NCBI GenBank assembly: GCA_947462335.1
Contig: OX381707.1
Span: 82,422,610-82,486,609 of the forward strand
DNA: 64,000 nucleotides
Direction of reading: 5' to 3'
Origin: Harmothoe impar
Taxonomy: Eukaryota; Annelida; Polychaeta; Phyllodocida; Polynoidae
Positions 23,029-35,825 of the stretch are shown here, piece by piece (positions within the stretch are counted from its first letter, which is position 1; each line of letters starts with the position of its first letter). A program made the translations under genes and the position numbers. The notes beneath the pieces are model-generated. The model was given only the letters and a program-made list of their open reading frames with translations. It had not been told where the DNA came from and searched no databases.

Positions 23029-26000
23029 CTCATGCTTCTAAGATTCTGGATGTCAGCATCTTTTGAATGAAATTGTTTCTTTCCATTCCAGGAATTGAAT
23101 CAAAATGGTATGTTCCGCGATACTTATTGCTTCCACCAGACCTTAAGATGGTGCTTTCCCATGCATACTTTCCCATTTTTTCAAAAAAATGCTTTGAAAG
23201 GTTCATCGCCTGAGATTTTAAGCAACCATTAGCAGTCCTATTGTGCTTACATGTACAGTATACACTATGTCCCTTGGTCTCTGCATGCGATTCCTGCATA
23301 GTTGTTGAGAGCCCTTACAGCCCTTGAAATGTTGGCATCAAAAACCTCTACATACTCTTCACTAAGAGAGGCTCAAACCTTCTACATACCATCATGTATT
23401 TGCTGTTGGACTAAGTTGGACTCTTTAGGTGACCCCATTAGCATCAATGGGCTGTTGCACAGCGAAATTATAATGATATTGTACAAAATTAAAGATTATT
23501 ATGATGTCTTTATAAAAGCAATCATTATCAAAGTATACCCTAATATAGATTCAATCAGCTTGATATGATGGACAGTTTTATTGCTATAATCTGACATTTT
23601 ATTAACCACTAACAGACTGTATGTAATATAGTTAGCATCTACTTCACCATATTTCCCTCTTGTTCTCTCCTTCTCTTTCTTGAGAGCACCCATAGGTAAA
23701 TGTGCTAATGTGTTTGCCTCGCCTTTCTTGGCCTGGAATGCAAGCACAGTTATTAGCCTGAACAGTCTGCAGGTGGCATATAGATATGTGTAGTTAATTC
23801 TTTATAACAAGTGGAAGAACATTTATATCTGCTGTAGCGATCATATCTGCTGTCTGCCCTAATCCATCATATTTCACAACATAGGCCTCAGTACATGGCA
23901 AAACAATGGCGAGACAAAGAGTGACTTAATCATATTTGCATCTAGGATCCACTAGTCATCCCTCAGAGCCTTTTGAAGATGCAGAAACAATTTCCTCCTC
24001 ATGGCTATTCCATGGCTCACATAGGAGGCTTCTGCAGTGCTATAAAGGCTCTCAGTATGAGCTCCCATTTTTCTTATAAGAACCGGAAGATTCTCTACAC
24101 ATGCCTTCATGTATCTAATGAGGTGGGTTGGAAGTGTGGAATGGCATCTTATATAGATAGCAACTACTGCAATGTGGGATGGCTGAATTCGAGAATGTAA
24201 TAATTTCAGTACAATAAGCCATGTCTACGCCGCTGTTTGGATATCTCAATGTTGTCCGTTGGAGAATTCCCGAGAACATGTGGCTGGAAAAAAAGATCAG
24301 AGCAGCAAAGTATCTTCAAGTATTTCTAATGTAGAGCTAGATTCAGAGTGCATTTAGACCTGGAAATGGAGATGATACTAAGCTAATGCAGAAAGTATAT
24401 ACTGTGATAGTTAAGTCTTATGACAGGGGACCTAGCAGAAGCAAGGCGATACACCTACGCTAGGATGATGCATCTGCTTTTGTATTTGTCATTTTCTACT
24501 CAATAAAACACATTAAAAAAAAGGACATTCTTTAATACACAATCAGCTCATGAACAACAGAATAATATATGAAAGAATATTTTTGACCTATCGATCTAAT
24601 GAATCATGTGGACTGGTTGGAGGACATTGTTTCAACAGCACATAGTTGTCCTGATATATGTAGAATAAGAGATGAGATTAGTGTCCGTTCTTTACGATGT
24701 ATAGAGAATCGGTTGATCTCTTACAGTTGCTAGATCCTATTCTATTTTATTGAGTGTTTTATTTTATCTGGAGTATCTATGAAACTTTTAAGGAGGATTG
24801 AATCTATATGTTTACTGTCAGTAGCATTACCACAGAGAAATTCTAAATATGTTACATCATTATAATTTTAATTTGTACTGATGCGCCATGCCATTAGTAT
24901 GACAAAGACGTTTTAATTTTGTGTCTAGCATGTTTAGAACCGACAGAATTCGAGATTGTTCATCGAAAAAAAGGGGTGCCTATTGGAGAGAATATCCTAT
25001 AGAAATGCGCAAGCACATGGACCCCCCCCCCCCTTCCTCCCAAGGTGTCACTGCAAACAGGCGATCCCCGCTTTCACAGCTTGACCCAGCCGACCTCCCC
25101 CCCCCGGCTGCACTCTCACATGCACCGTAGGTCGGACCTGTACTCAAAAGCTGTAAATTACGGACATTAAGCATGTTAGAAACATTGCTATAACTTTTTG
25201 TCTATGCATCCTGTCGACATATAACTTGGTTATAATGTGGATATATATGTATTGTAATATCAGGATAAATCCAAGGACGATCACGTGAATATTTAGCCTT
25301 TAAGGACTAATTAAGTGTAACCCTAGCACCATAATTACGGGCCTCCCTGTGGGGGCAGGGCCATGCCCTGTGGCTCCCTGGGTACACCTTGAGGGACATG
25401 GGGGTACAGGTGTGTGAGGGGCGGTCTCACCTCCCCTGGCAAACCCCCAATACACATGATAATTGTAGCATTTAAATCCGCGGGGCTTAACCACAATTAA
25501 TATTGAAAATCTATGTCTCAAAAGAAAGCCATATTTCTCTTCTACACTATGTAACTAGTAGAAAATGTGCGAGGGATAAATATTTCAAACAATAGATGTA
25601 ATTCTAAAAACGTTTACTTCCCAAGTTCATATCCCTGCTTATCTACATCGGATTTCAGGGTAAAACCCACCAAAATGTAGCTTAAGAATTTCTCAGATAA
25701 CGTAGCTGATTCCTACAGTCATATTACATCAGGTAATCCCCTCAGCTATAGAATTGAGAAGAGAGAATTGTAGTGATAGGGGAAAACATGGCCCATGCAT
25801 GCGTGAATAAACAGTAGGCACAGCCATCCAACTGATATGGGCGACCAATTGGTGAGGCTACTGTCAGCAGTTTAAGATGTATAAAATGCCTTTCTTCATC
25901 AATTTGACCGTTCTTTGGCTACAAAAATCAATATTATTCAATAATAACATATAAGACAGGAAAAGCTTTCCTACAGTGCCTTGTAATTAAGCAGAATGCA

Positions 26001-26871
26001 TGTATTGTCATTAAAGCATGATTCTGCAGAACCACCAGACGATTGCACATGCTATTTGGTTTTAAGGTTGATCGCTACTCTTAACTTTCTATCCATGAAA
26101 TGTCCTGTTTTTCCCCCCAAAGGTAGCTTATATTATTTAGAAATGGAAAATGTAAAACAAATAGGGGGGTCCCGAGCTACTTTTTTTATTACAGATTTTT
26201 GAAAAAAAAGAAGTATTCCCTATTTTTGCCAATAATTACAAAAAAATGGGAAATTTTCATGATTTTTTTTCTTAGTGAACCAATGCCCAAATTAATTTTG
26301 TATTTCACATGAATAATCCTAGGTTATGTCCTTTAACGAGAAAAATAAAATCATGGTACAAAATTGTACTTTTGTATGAAAAAAACGTGTTGTTTTATGA
26401 CGATTATTCAAATTTAATGCACAATTCTTCAGCAATATCTAAATATCACTGAAAAAAATCCATGGACTTTTTTTTTTTTTTTTTTAATTGTTTAGATCAA
26501 TAGCTAACATTTTAAAGGAATTTTGATAGGTGGTCCCGGGCATATTTTTATGGTTCTGGGCCTTTGAAGTTAAAAAATAATGCAAAACTGGACTAAATTT
26601 CATATTTAAAGCCTAAAATAATGGGTAAAATGGCAAAAATCGGGGTATATGTTTGTATTTCCTACCCATGGTTATTTCAAAGAACCTGATGAGATCTATA
26701 TCTATCTAGATAATGATTTATGGATTAATAAGTCCAATATTCTAACTTATAGCAAAAATAGCAAATATTATTGACTATAAATGTATCAAATATTCAAAGT
26801 CCAATAAAATGCTCAATTTTGCTCAGAATTAGCTCATCTTTTGATATGGCTTTGTAAGCATGTATATGTAA
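22679..26871. other. Intron-like DNA downstream of the exon
   Basis: AT-rich, with a dinucleotide run at 22996-23025, C-runs near 25021-25033 and 25098-25106 and a T-run at about 26468-26486. No further exon with both splice signals was found on either strand. Confidence 0.5.
22996..23025. repeat. (AT)n microsatellite, about 15 units
   Basis: Uninterrupted AT dinucleotides. Confidence 0.95.
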
Positions 26872-27282
26872 TGTAGTTGGTCGAGTACTACGAGTGTAAC
26901 GCATGAGAATCAAACACCGGACAAGGTAAATTAGACTTTAATATACGACGACTTTATTAAAAAGGGTAACTCTGGAGTATTATAATGACAAGTATAACCA
27001 TCAGCTATACAGGGATCAGATCAGATCACTATAATACAGTGGGGCAACCCTACAGCATAGAGTTAAGCCCGGAGCACAGGGTGGTCTTGTCACGACAGTC
27101 CCAAACCTGACTGACTTCCAATGGGGAAGCAGTCACCTTATATACAGGCCTGTGGGGGTCACCTGACCACACCACCAGAGCCACCTGGTGTAGATGATTA
27201 TGTAACTTGTTATGAAACCATCACGGTCACTGCACATGGAATAGGTATACAAATAACACAGCAGTCTGCGCTGCCTGTTACA
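26872..27282 (-). repeat. 3' LTR
   Basis: 411 bp, TG...CA ends, with the same TATATAAG box and AATAAA signal as the other LTR. It lies beside the polypurine tract, so it is the 3' LTR of the minus-strand element. Confidence 0.95.
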
Positions 27283-27297
27283 CTACCCCCCTTTAGA
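27283..27297 (-). other. Polypurine tract
   Basis: The minus strand reads TCTAAAGGGGGGTAG directly before the 3' LTR, the expected position for plus-strand priming. Confidence 0.85.
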
Positions 27298-28141
27298 ATG
27301 TAGGTAGAGTTGGAATTATAATAATAATACCTCTTAGATACATTATATACCACGTATATCTATTTAGCAACAAGTAACATTTTTACTCATAGTTAAAACA
27401 GGCATACATACATGAACATACAAGTTAACATGCACATAACAGTTTATATCAACAATATAGTCTTTGTAAAAACCATAGTCCCGTAGGCACATGATATAGA
27501 AACTGTCCAACTGATAGTCCTTGACTAGTATCAGTTACTAAAACAAGGCACCAATAACCACTTTGGAAACTCAACACATCACCTACTACGTTCAGCAATG
27601 GTGCGAATCCGTGTGGAGTTAGTGTCCTTATATATAAATAATGGAACTAAAGTAGTTCCCACTTCCTCTGGCGAAGAATAGTTTATATATAAAATCCATA
27701 AATGCAGATCCTAAATAAGGTGGGATAAATCGTCATCCTTATTAGGGTTGGTACTCCAGTACCTAGCAGTTCATGGTGGTAGAGATGAATAGAGTCCTAC
27801 ACTGGTATAGTGTAATATCATCTCTTGTGAAATAAAGTATAAAAAGGCAGGTCCATGCCTCCATATATAATTATATCACAGGAAGGCGATCCTTAAAAGT
27901 TCATAGGTCAATAACAAATGACCACAGGATTGGTAGCCCCGGCCAGCGTTGAGTCGTTGATGACCGACGGTTGTGGCCTAGGGTAGCCACGGTAGTACCA
28001 TCGGTTTGCTTCCTTCAGGAGTCGGTAGCGACTCCACTGTCGGTTTGCGTCTCTCCGGTCCGGGGCGGGTAGCGATGTCGGTTTAGTTTTACCTCCGAGG
28101 GGCGGAACAGTGCTCCCCAGAGGGCCTGATAAGGCACGACT
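27298..28141 (-). other. Retrotransposon 3' non-coding region
   Basis: AT-rich sequence between the last ORF and the polypurine tract. No coding frame. It contains ATATA-rich stretches but no recognised motif. Confidence 0.6.
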
Positions 28142-29095
28142 TTAGGTGTCTAGAGGGACACCACCAGCCGGCTTTTCCACCTTATCAGGGCTTTTCTCAG
28201 GTGAGACAGGTGCAGCGCAAACTACACTAGTCACCACCTGAGAGGAGAGGCCATCACCTGCTGCCACCGAGGAAGTACTCGGGGTAGCAGGGGTCACAGA
28301 TACCCCTCCACCAGCCTCTAGGCCGTATGCTGCCCAAAAATGCAAAGGGAGCATCGTACCGAGGAGGCTGAGCCGACAGTATCGGGGTGGTCAGTAATGA
28401 TGGCGGCCTTGGTGGCAGCCCCAAAACTGTCCTGAGGTCTGGAAAACCAGCCCTCTCCCAATCTGTTAGCTTTAGCCCGAACTTCCCAAACAACCTGGCG
28501 TCACAAGTACTCAGTCAGGACTCGAGCTGGGTGATCGTTGCCTTATCAAAGGTGTGATCTTGATCCAGATTCTGCTCACTCTCGGCAAGCAGTCTGGCAC
28601 GTTCAGCCGTCCGTACCACACCCTGTCGAATGGCCTCCACTCCCAACAACCAGAGGTTGCTGAAGTAGTACCTTCCTACTTGGGTGCCTTGATACCAAAG
28701 CAGTCTACTTGAGTTGACTGCCAAATTTTCTCTGAAGAGCTCAAAGCCAGCGGCCAAGAGATCAGAGAAAGCAGCATCAAATCGAGGCATGTCTCCAGGC
28801 TACAAGGGTAACACCCGAGCCCTTCAGCATCCCCGTGGTCGGACACAGAGGCACCATCCTCAACCACCTGTGGAGGTGATGAGTGAGCCTCCTGCTGTGG
28901 AGGGCCAGAAGGCTGGGTTGACGCCCCAGTCGACTGCTGGTCATCACCCTGGTTGTCATCAACAACCAGGTGAGACCTCCTCCTGTGTGGTATTTGACGA
29001 TACATTCGTCGCATCCCACACATACTCTTTGTGGCAGCGCCACAGGGAAATACGGTGATAGTGTACCAGCGTTGGAGGATATGATACAGCAGCAT
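28142..29095 (-). pseudogene. Degraded third ORF after pol
   Basis: Downstream of pol, minus-strand protein-like sequence runs through changing frames. A Gln/Pro/Asp-rich stretch (DDNQGDDQQSTG) lies near 28840-28990. A shifted frame from 28790 follows (FDAAFSDLLAAGFELF, then a helical charged part ending LAESEQNLDQD), then a TGA at 28515-28517. The same frame continues (FGKFGLKLTDWERAG) to about 28340, where the frame shifts again to a Thr/Ser/Val-rich end. No zinc knuckle, signal peptide or membrane segment was seen, so it does not look like an envelope gene. Function unknown. Alternatively it is an accessory ORF or a displaced gag-like fragment. It lies 247 bases beyond the pol stop. Confidence 0.5.
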
Positions 29096-29492
29096 GCTTC
29101 TCAGCGATATGTGATCAAAGCTAATCCCTTACTTAGAATTAGCCGGCGAAGCCAGTCACCCGCCCCGAACATGTGCTTTTCTACCTCCAACGGATAACCA
29201 ACATCGGATAGCCCTCTGCTTCTCGTTGTGTTTTGGTGATCGTGTACCGGGAACGGAGACCACCGCCCCAGTACTCAATAGTCCAGGGAAATATAATCAA
29301 GCCAACAGCTATTTGTCGTCAAGAAGGTAAGAAAAAAAAAGTTTACACATTCTTTTCTCGCTCTCGAACTCGTGCGCTCCTCCGTAGACCTTCTGTCGGT
29401 AAGTCTAGCGGTTGCGGTACCGGTGGTACCGAACTACTATGTTTACCGGCGTCTACGGTCAGCCCCTTGCGCGTAGCCGGCCTTTTTTTACG

Positions 29493-29570
29493 AGGCCTAC
29501 CACGCTTGGGCTTGGTAACACACGGCTGTGGTTCAATCGGTATTTTCCTCGGACGACCCCGTCGTCGTGC
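29493..29570 (-). other. Two AT-hook motifs at the integrase C-terminus
   Basis: RRRGRPRK (about 29550-29570) and KRGRPRKK (about 29484-29507) match the AT-hook core RGRP, 19 residues apart, in a Pro/Val/Thr-rich linker after the GPY/F-like module. AT-hooks bind the minor groove of AT-rich DNA. A role in target-site choice is an inference. Confidence 0.75.
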
Positions 29571-31740
29571 CACTGTTGGTACCGTTGGTTCAACCGTCGG
29601 TTTTACCTTAGGTACCGTCGGTGGCACAGGGTCGGTCGGCGCTTTCACAGGACCAGTGTCAGCGCCTAGGGCATCATTGTCGTCATCTACATATGGCACC
29701 CCATACCAAGGTCTGAGTCTTGCCACATGTGATTTGGTCAATGTTCCCTTTTTCAAACGGATCACCACAGTAGTTTCACTAACCACCATAGTTACCGTAT
29801 GCGGTCCATCCCAAGAGTACAGGGTCTTGACTTTGGAATTGGGTGTGCTAAACCTCGCGACCTTATCCCCAACCTTAAATTGGCGGAGTTTAAGGCCCGT
29901 GTCATAGCCCACCTTCTGCAAAGTAGCAGATTTTTCCAAGTTGTCCCTTACTACTCCATAGGACTCGCGTAATGATTGCCGCAATGACTCTACAAACATT
30001 ACTGTGCAGGGTTGCTCGAGCTGGTGTCCCTGCACGCCATAGACCATGTCACTCGGCATGACCATGTCTTCACCCATTACGAGCATGTTGGGCGTACAGC
30101 CCGTCGACGCATGTTCGGTAGCGTTGTAAGCATGAGAGATATAGCGAGCGTGCTCATCCCAATCATCTCGATGCTCATTAACCATTGTCGTGAGACATTG
30201 GATCAACGTCCGATTGAAACGTTCCACCATACCGTCCGATTGTGGTCGATAGGGGTTCGTATGCGTCTTGCAGATGTGTATTTTACTACACAGTTCTGCC
30301 CACAGTCGAGATTCAAACTCACGACCCTGGTCGGAGTGAAGCATTAAAGGACCTCCCCACGTGAGGATCCAATTCTAGAAAAGTGCTTCAGCGCAGGTAA
30401 CAGCTGTATGATTTACCAACGGATATACTTGGACGTACTTGGTATAGTAGTCCTGTACCACCATCATACAGGTATTCCCACGGGGGGTCGTGTTGAAACC
30501 ACTAATGATATCAACAGCGATCCGGGCAAACCGAACACCGAATAGCTCTTGACTTAGAGGTAGTTTACCGATACCAGGTCCAGGCTTTGATAAACAGCAT
30601 TGGGGACATTGCTTCACCCAACGCCGTATGTCCAAAGTCATACCAGGCCAGTAATATCTACTCTTAATCTTTGCCTCAGTTCGTTGTCTGCCAAAGTGTG
30701 CTGAAGTTCGGTGGCCATGACAGTAATTGAGCAACTGTAGTCTGAGTGACAAAGGCACTACAGACTGAGCTGTTCTCTTCCTGCCAGGTTGCACCCTCCA
30801 GCGGCACAATACACTGTTCCGTATAAAAAGATTATCCCACTGCGCTAACAGTTGTCTAACTTCTTTACATTCCAGCGAAAGTGCGGGGCGAACAGGCTTG
30901 GACAGGCCCAACAACTTCAAGGAGTACACCCTCGAAATAGCCGGATCCGCAAGCTGCTCATCCTTCAAGTGATTCAACGTCCAGTTAGGAACTTTCGCAC
31001 CCACAGACGCAATCACTGCATTGTGAGACCCACAGTCTCGGCAGTCTACACGGTGACAGTTCCGGATAGGATAGCGGGACAGGCTGTCCGCATTCACATC
31101 ATCTACTCCACTCCTGTGTATGATATGCTCATTTGTCATGCCAAACTCAGAGAGGTGGTTCAACCATCTACCCATCATCCCCTCAGCGTCCTTGAAGTTA
31201 AGGAGCCACTGCAGAGATGAATGATCCGTCCGTACGAGATAATTCCCACCATATAGGAAATGTCTGTACTTTTTTGTGTAAACCACCACTGCCAAGAGTT
31301 CACGCTTGGTTGTGCAGTAGTTACGTTGTGTTTTGCTTAAACTGTTGGACGAAAATGCCAGCGGCACTTCTCGCCCATCCTGGATCTGCGACAAGGCAGC
31401 ACCAATACTTGTATTAGAAGCATCAGTGTCCAAGATGAACTTACCAACAGGTGCAGGGTAGTGCAAAACAGGTGTTTCTAAGAAGAGTCTCTTTAACTCA
31501 CTGAAAGACTGTTCTGCGGCTGGAGACCAGACTATCTTAGCCTTAGCCTTCTTCTCTCCAATCATCAGCTCTTGTAAGGGAGCTGCGACTCTCGAGAATC
31601 CAGGTATAAAATCTCTGTAGTATGAACAAAACCCGATGAAAGAGCGTATCTCCTTCGTGTCCATCGGACGAGGCCAGTTCTGTACCACTTCGATCTTATG
31701 AGGATCAGCCATGATGCTATGTTCAGAAACAATTCTACCT

Positions 31741-31864
31741 AGGTATTCAACTGATTTCCTAAAAAGCTTGCACTTTGAAGGTTTCAATTTCAGACCATAT
31801 GAAGGTATTCAACTGATTTCCTAAAAAGCTTGCACTTTGAAGGTTTCAATTTCAGACCATATGA
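31741..31864. repeat. 62-bp tandem duplication inside pol
   Basis: AGGTATTCAACTGATTTCC... from 31741 repeats from 31803 with essentially no difference. The unit is not a multiple of three, so it shifts pol out of frame between RT and RNase H. The near identity means it is recent, or an assembly artefact. Confidence 0.95.
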
Positions 31865-33607
31865 TAAGATGCGTTTCAGCACAGCTTGGAGGTTCTGTAG
31901 AGTTTCCTCCACAGAACCACCGAAGACGATGATGTCGTCCAAGTATACTAGACACTTTTTCCAAAGTAAACCCCGTAACATGGTTTCCATCATTGCCTCA
32001 AAGGTTGCCGGGGCATTGCATAGCCCAAATGGCATGACGTTGAACTCAAATAGTCCCATATGGGTAGAAAATGCAGTTTTTTCTCGGTCCCGGGGGTCCA
32101 TGCCGATCTGCCAATAACCAGATTGTAAATCTAGTGTACAGAACCATTTCGCCCCACCCAGAGATTCCACACATTCATCTATCCGAGGTAGAGGATATGC
32201 ATTCTTCCTAGTGAGTCCGTTCAACTTCCTATAGTCGATGCAAAATCGACAGGAACCATCCTTCTTGGTGACCATCACCACAGGACTTGACCATGGACTC
32301 TCGCTAGGTTGAATCACATCTTCATCCAACATCTTTTCTACCTCAGCCTCCATAGCACTTTTTTTAGCCATGGGTAACCGACGGTAGGGAATTCTACTGG
32401 GAAGCGCGTCCCCAGTATCAACCCGGTGTTGTACCGTGTCGGTACGCCCTAGAGGATCTCCTGGTTGCGCAAAAGCGTCAGAGAATTCTGACAGCTCATG
32501 CGCCACCATTTCGCTCTCCAGGGTATCTAGGTGTGACTCACACAACAGGGATCTTAGATGTTTCGGTAGGCTGGAGTTTGCTAGGGCATCCTCATGGGCA
32601 GGATGTCCAGCAACCAGACCTACGTCCACAAAATCCGTAGTCAGCGAATCAACACCATATGCTCGCGTAGTGTTACCAATAGGTGTCCCCTTTCGTAGAG
32701 TGACTTCTCTACTACTCGAGTTACAGATTGGTATCACCCCCCAACGAGCGTTGGCCAGGTAAGTATGATAGCCAGCAAGACCTAGCTCGGCGAGCTTTTG
32801 ATCTTCTGGTTCAAACATTCCCGGCCGATTGGCCTGCACTCCCACGCAGCTGACTAGGACATCTGAAACATGTCCCGGTGCTAGCTTTGTGTCCTGTGCC
32901 ACTGACGCCACTGACGCCACAGAAGAACCATTCCTTAAAACGCACTGTACAGATTGTTTATAAGGATGTTTAATCTGAAGTCGGCCTGTTGCGGTGTTCA
33001 TTGTCACTCCGTAAAGAGCAGCAAAGTCCATCCCCAGGATGCCATCATCAGTGATGTCGGTGATGGTTGGACATATCCAGTATGTCTTGCCATCCACCAA
33101 CATAGGTTTTACAGTTCTGCCATAAGTCTGCATACTATCTCCCGTAGCAGTCCGAGCCTTTACTCCTAGTAGCGGAGCATCGGGCTGGTTGCAAAGACGG
33201 GCCATGAATTTACGATCAACCAGGGTGTGGGATGCACCCGTGTCGACCAAAAATTCACCACGCGTCCCGGAAATAACCAGACTCAGGTACCAACGTTGTC
33301 CCCGTAAAGGAACACACTCAGAGGTCAGCATCTGCCTGTCCCCTCCATCCATAGCAACCCCTTTTGTCAGGAGGTAATCCCAACATGGGTCGCTCGGGGA
33401 GTCTTGAATCCCACTGCTCTGGGCAATCGATTCTAACCAAGACTCCTCTAAGCCAGCGACTACAGAATCCTTAGGATTCCGTTTGTCCTTGCCAGCCCCG
33501 CCTTGCCAGACGCTTACAGGTTGATCAGACCCTTCTGCCTCTGCGCGGCCTTGGTTCATGGAAGTGTTAACACCGTCTACTAAACCCTTACAGGCATGGC
33601 TAACTGT

Positions 33608-33652
33608 GGGGGCGCCATCCTCGCCAAAAGGATGGGCCCCATTCAGTTTTCC
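33608..33652 (-). promoter_or_regulatory. Putative -1 ribosomal frameshift signal between gag and pol
   Basis: The minus strand has GGAAAAC (33646-33652), then a 5-nt spacer TGAAT holding the gag stop TGA (33643-33645). An 11-bp stem follows, GGGGC/GCCCC plus CCATCC/GGATGG, with one bulged C and a 9-nt loop (33608-33640). The pol frame is exactly -1 relative to gag here. Slippery site, spacer and strong stem match the usual architecture. The first three bases are not identical, so the heptamer is a weaker variant of X XXY YYZ. Confidence 0.65.
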
Positions 33653-35764
33653 GTCTCCTTCTCGGTTTTAGCAGCAACAGGTTCAGGGGCTTTGCATTCG
33701 CTAGCCCAATGACCCATCTCCTGACAGCGTCAACATGGTTGAGGTTTGGTGTCCTTCTTCTTTCTCTTTCTCCTTCCAGAGTCAGAAGTGGACGCGGAGC
33801 TCTTTTCCAAGTGCTTCCGCAACAAACCCTCAATCAGTTTTTCCATGTCCCTTTCAGACGTCACTGCCGCCACCTCCTTAGAGGCGGGCTGTTTTTCCTT
33901 TGGTGGCTTTGTAGCAGCCTCCGTCACCTGAGCTCCTTTCGGGGCTACAGATGGGGATGCCGCCACACCGCCACTTGGAAAAACAGCCTGTTTGGTTTCA
34001 TACACATCTGCATGGTCAAACAGGTCAGCCAGAGACAAGTCCGGCTGCCATTTTTCCCGCAGATATGCTTGGAGATTAGTGTCCCTGACCCCATTGACAA
34101 ACCTGGAGGTTAACTCCTGGATGATAGTGGGTGTGTCAGGTCTACATCCCTGATAACACTCGGATATCAGTTCCTGTAAAGCAAATCCGTAGGATCTCAG
34201 ATGCTCGTCCTTGCGTTATACACGCTTGAGCAACTGAGTCCTTGGGTCATGCTCACCAATCTTACCAATCGCCCATTCAGCAGTCTCCTCAAGTGAGCTC
34301 AATGTCTTGACCTTCACTTGCTCAAATGCCAAAAGGGCTGGTTCACCTGGCCCGTTGCAGAGTGCTTGCTTCAGAGCAACCAGCGCTTGCTGATTGTTCC
34401 AGCGATTGCTCTCCACAATAGCCTTGAACCGAACTTTGTACTTTCTCCAGGGTGGCGACCCTGTGAAAGGCGGAATATCGATGGCCTTTTGACGGGCTGC
34501 ATCTGGATGTTTGGTCTCCCCAAAGTTGAAAGGAGCATACCGTTCATCCAAATCATCAATGTCCCATGGGACGATGTCTGTCCCCAGCTTCTCTATGGCC
34601 GGGTTCCTGTCGTACTTAGCCCGCTGGACCGGGGTTAAACCCTGTCTAGCTCTGGGCTTCGGTACTGGAACCGAGACCAAGGTCTGCTGCTGGTTCAACA
34701 TCGTTGAACCAGTAGATGGGTGGGTGTACCCTGGAGGTGTTGCCAAACCCCCAAAGACGCCACCACAGACCGGAGTCTTTAAGTAGCTTGCCCCCATCTG
34801 AGGTGTCATACTAGGGACCGTAGTATGTACTATCGTCGGGACACCAGAAGGTGTCACCGATGTGTACAAATTAGGTGTAGTTACGACCGGTGGTACCACC
34901 GGAGTTGGTGGTTCTGACTTCTCTTTTAGCTCAAGGTTGGTTTGCTTTAAGCTTTCGAGGTCCCGCCTAGCTAACTGGAACTGCGTGCTCAAATCCTTTC
35001 CCAAGGTATTCAAACTCGCCACCTCACATTCCCCAGACACCCTCTGTCGCACAAGCTTATCAACCTCAGCCTTTTGAGAAGTCAACTCCCCTTGGAGCTC
35101 CAGAAGGAACCTTTTCTTCTCATCAACTTCCCTAAGAAATAAATTCCTAGTGTTGCTGATGGAAGCAAGCTCCCTCCGGGCCTCTTCGAGGTTCCGCAGT
35201 TCAGGCTGCTTTGTCCTAATCCCCATGTCAGCCAACAGAGTTGCATCCAGCGGTAAGCTGGATGGTTCCTCTGTAGCCGGCAGGGTCCCAGTTACAGGAG
35301 CCTTTGCCGCCACGCCTTTCTTTACCGACGGTTTACCACCGACTGCACCCTCGGGTGTGTCGGAGCCACCGTCGGTAAACACGGGCGTGTTTGGATCCAA
35401 TGAAGGATCCGCTACCGTCGGTGTGGAACAGACGGGAGCAAGGCCGAGAGAACGCGTCTCTCTGCCCGGTATTTTCTGACCCTCGGGGCAGAAAAGGTTC
35501 GTGTAGAGGGAGTCCAACGATCTCCTGGGGCTGATATCAAAGGGTCCTGGGACCGGAGATTGCTCTGGCAAAAGCCTCCACAATAGGATCACCTATTGCT
35601 CCTTGGGAGAGGTCGTCACCGGGCACCTCCAAGGCTGCCCGGCTCTCCCCCCTATTTGATTTGCCCGTGAAGAACCGAACATTTTGTACGGCCTGCTCAC
35701 GTTCCTCAGCAGGGGTTTTAGTCCTGCCGCTGAACGAGCTGACAATATCGTATAGGTAATCCAT
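33643..35764 (-). pseudogene. gag: Ty3/gypsy gag with zinc knuckle (disrupted)
   Basis: The frame opens at 35764, 47 bases inside the primer site, with MDYLYDIVSSFSG. It shifts frame near 35540-35590 and continues for about 440 codons (a coiled-coil-like stretch near 35000-35180 and a Pro/Thr/Val-rich part near 34650-34900), followed by a conserved capsid-like helical region (WRKYKVRFKAIVES). It meets TAA at 34216-34218, stays open in the same frame (LQAYLREKWQPD), then meets TGA at 33730-33732 inside a CX2CX4HX4C zinc knuckle, and finally stops at 33643. So there are one frameshift and two nonsense codons. Gag would form the particle and bind RNA; this copy could not make full-length protein. 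Confidence 0.85.
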
Positions 35765-35810
35765 ACACTATAAGCCTATTTAATACCTTATCACGGTCGG
35801 TTCGATCAAA

Positions 35811-35824
35811 TGGTCACGGCACCA
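35811..35824 (-). other. Primer binding site
   Basis: The minus strand reads TGGTGCCGTGACCA one base after the 5' LTR, complementary to a tRNA ending in CCA. The tRNA species was not identified. Confidence 0.8.
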
Positions 35825-35825
35825 A

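Larger units (their letters stand above)
29343..33651 (-). pseudogene. pol: Ty3/gypsy pol: protease, RT, RNase H, integrase (disrupted)
   Basis: The frame is open from the putative frameshift site. Protease has LVDTGAS near 33243. RT has the conserved blocks FCIDYRKLN, LDLQSGYWQI, PFGLCNAP and the active-site YLDD near 31940. RNase H has DTDAS and TKRELLA. Integrase has an HHCC-type finger (CHGHRTSAH, CPQC), then D near 30512, D near 30332 (HSDQG) and E near 30224, a GPY/F-like WDGPHTV module and two AT-hooks. Disruptions: a 62-bp tandem duplication at 31741-31864 shifts the frame just after RT, and an in-frame TAG sits at 30375-30377 inside integrase. The domain order defines Ty3/gypsy. The clade was not resolved. 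Confidence 0.92.

Noticed and set aside
28142..29095. Envelope gene in the retrotransposon
   Set aside because: No signal peptide, transmembrane segment or furin-like site was seen in any frame.
29233..30347. A 224-codon and other plus-strand frames opposite integrase
   Set aside because: Antisense shadows. The minus strand carries the integrase D, D, E residues.
34318..35479. Plus-strand open frames of 90-110 codons opposite gag
   Set aside because: They are shadows of the minus-strand gag gene.
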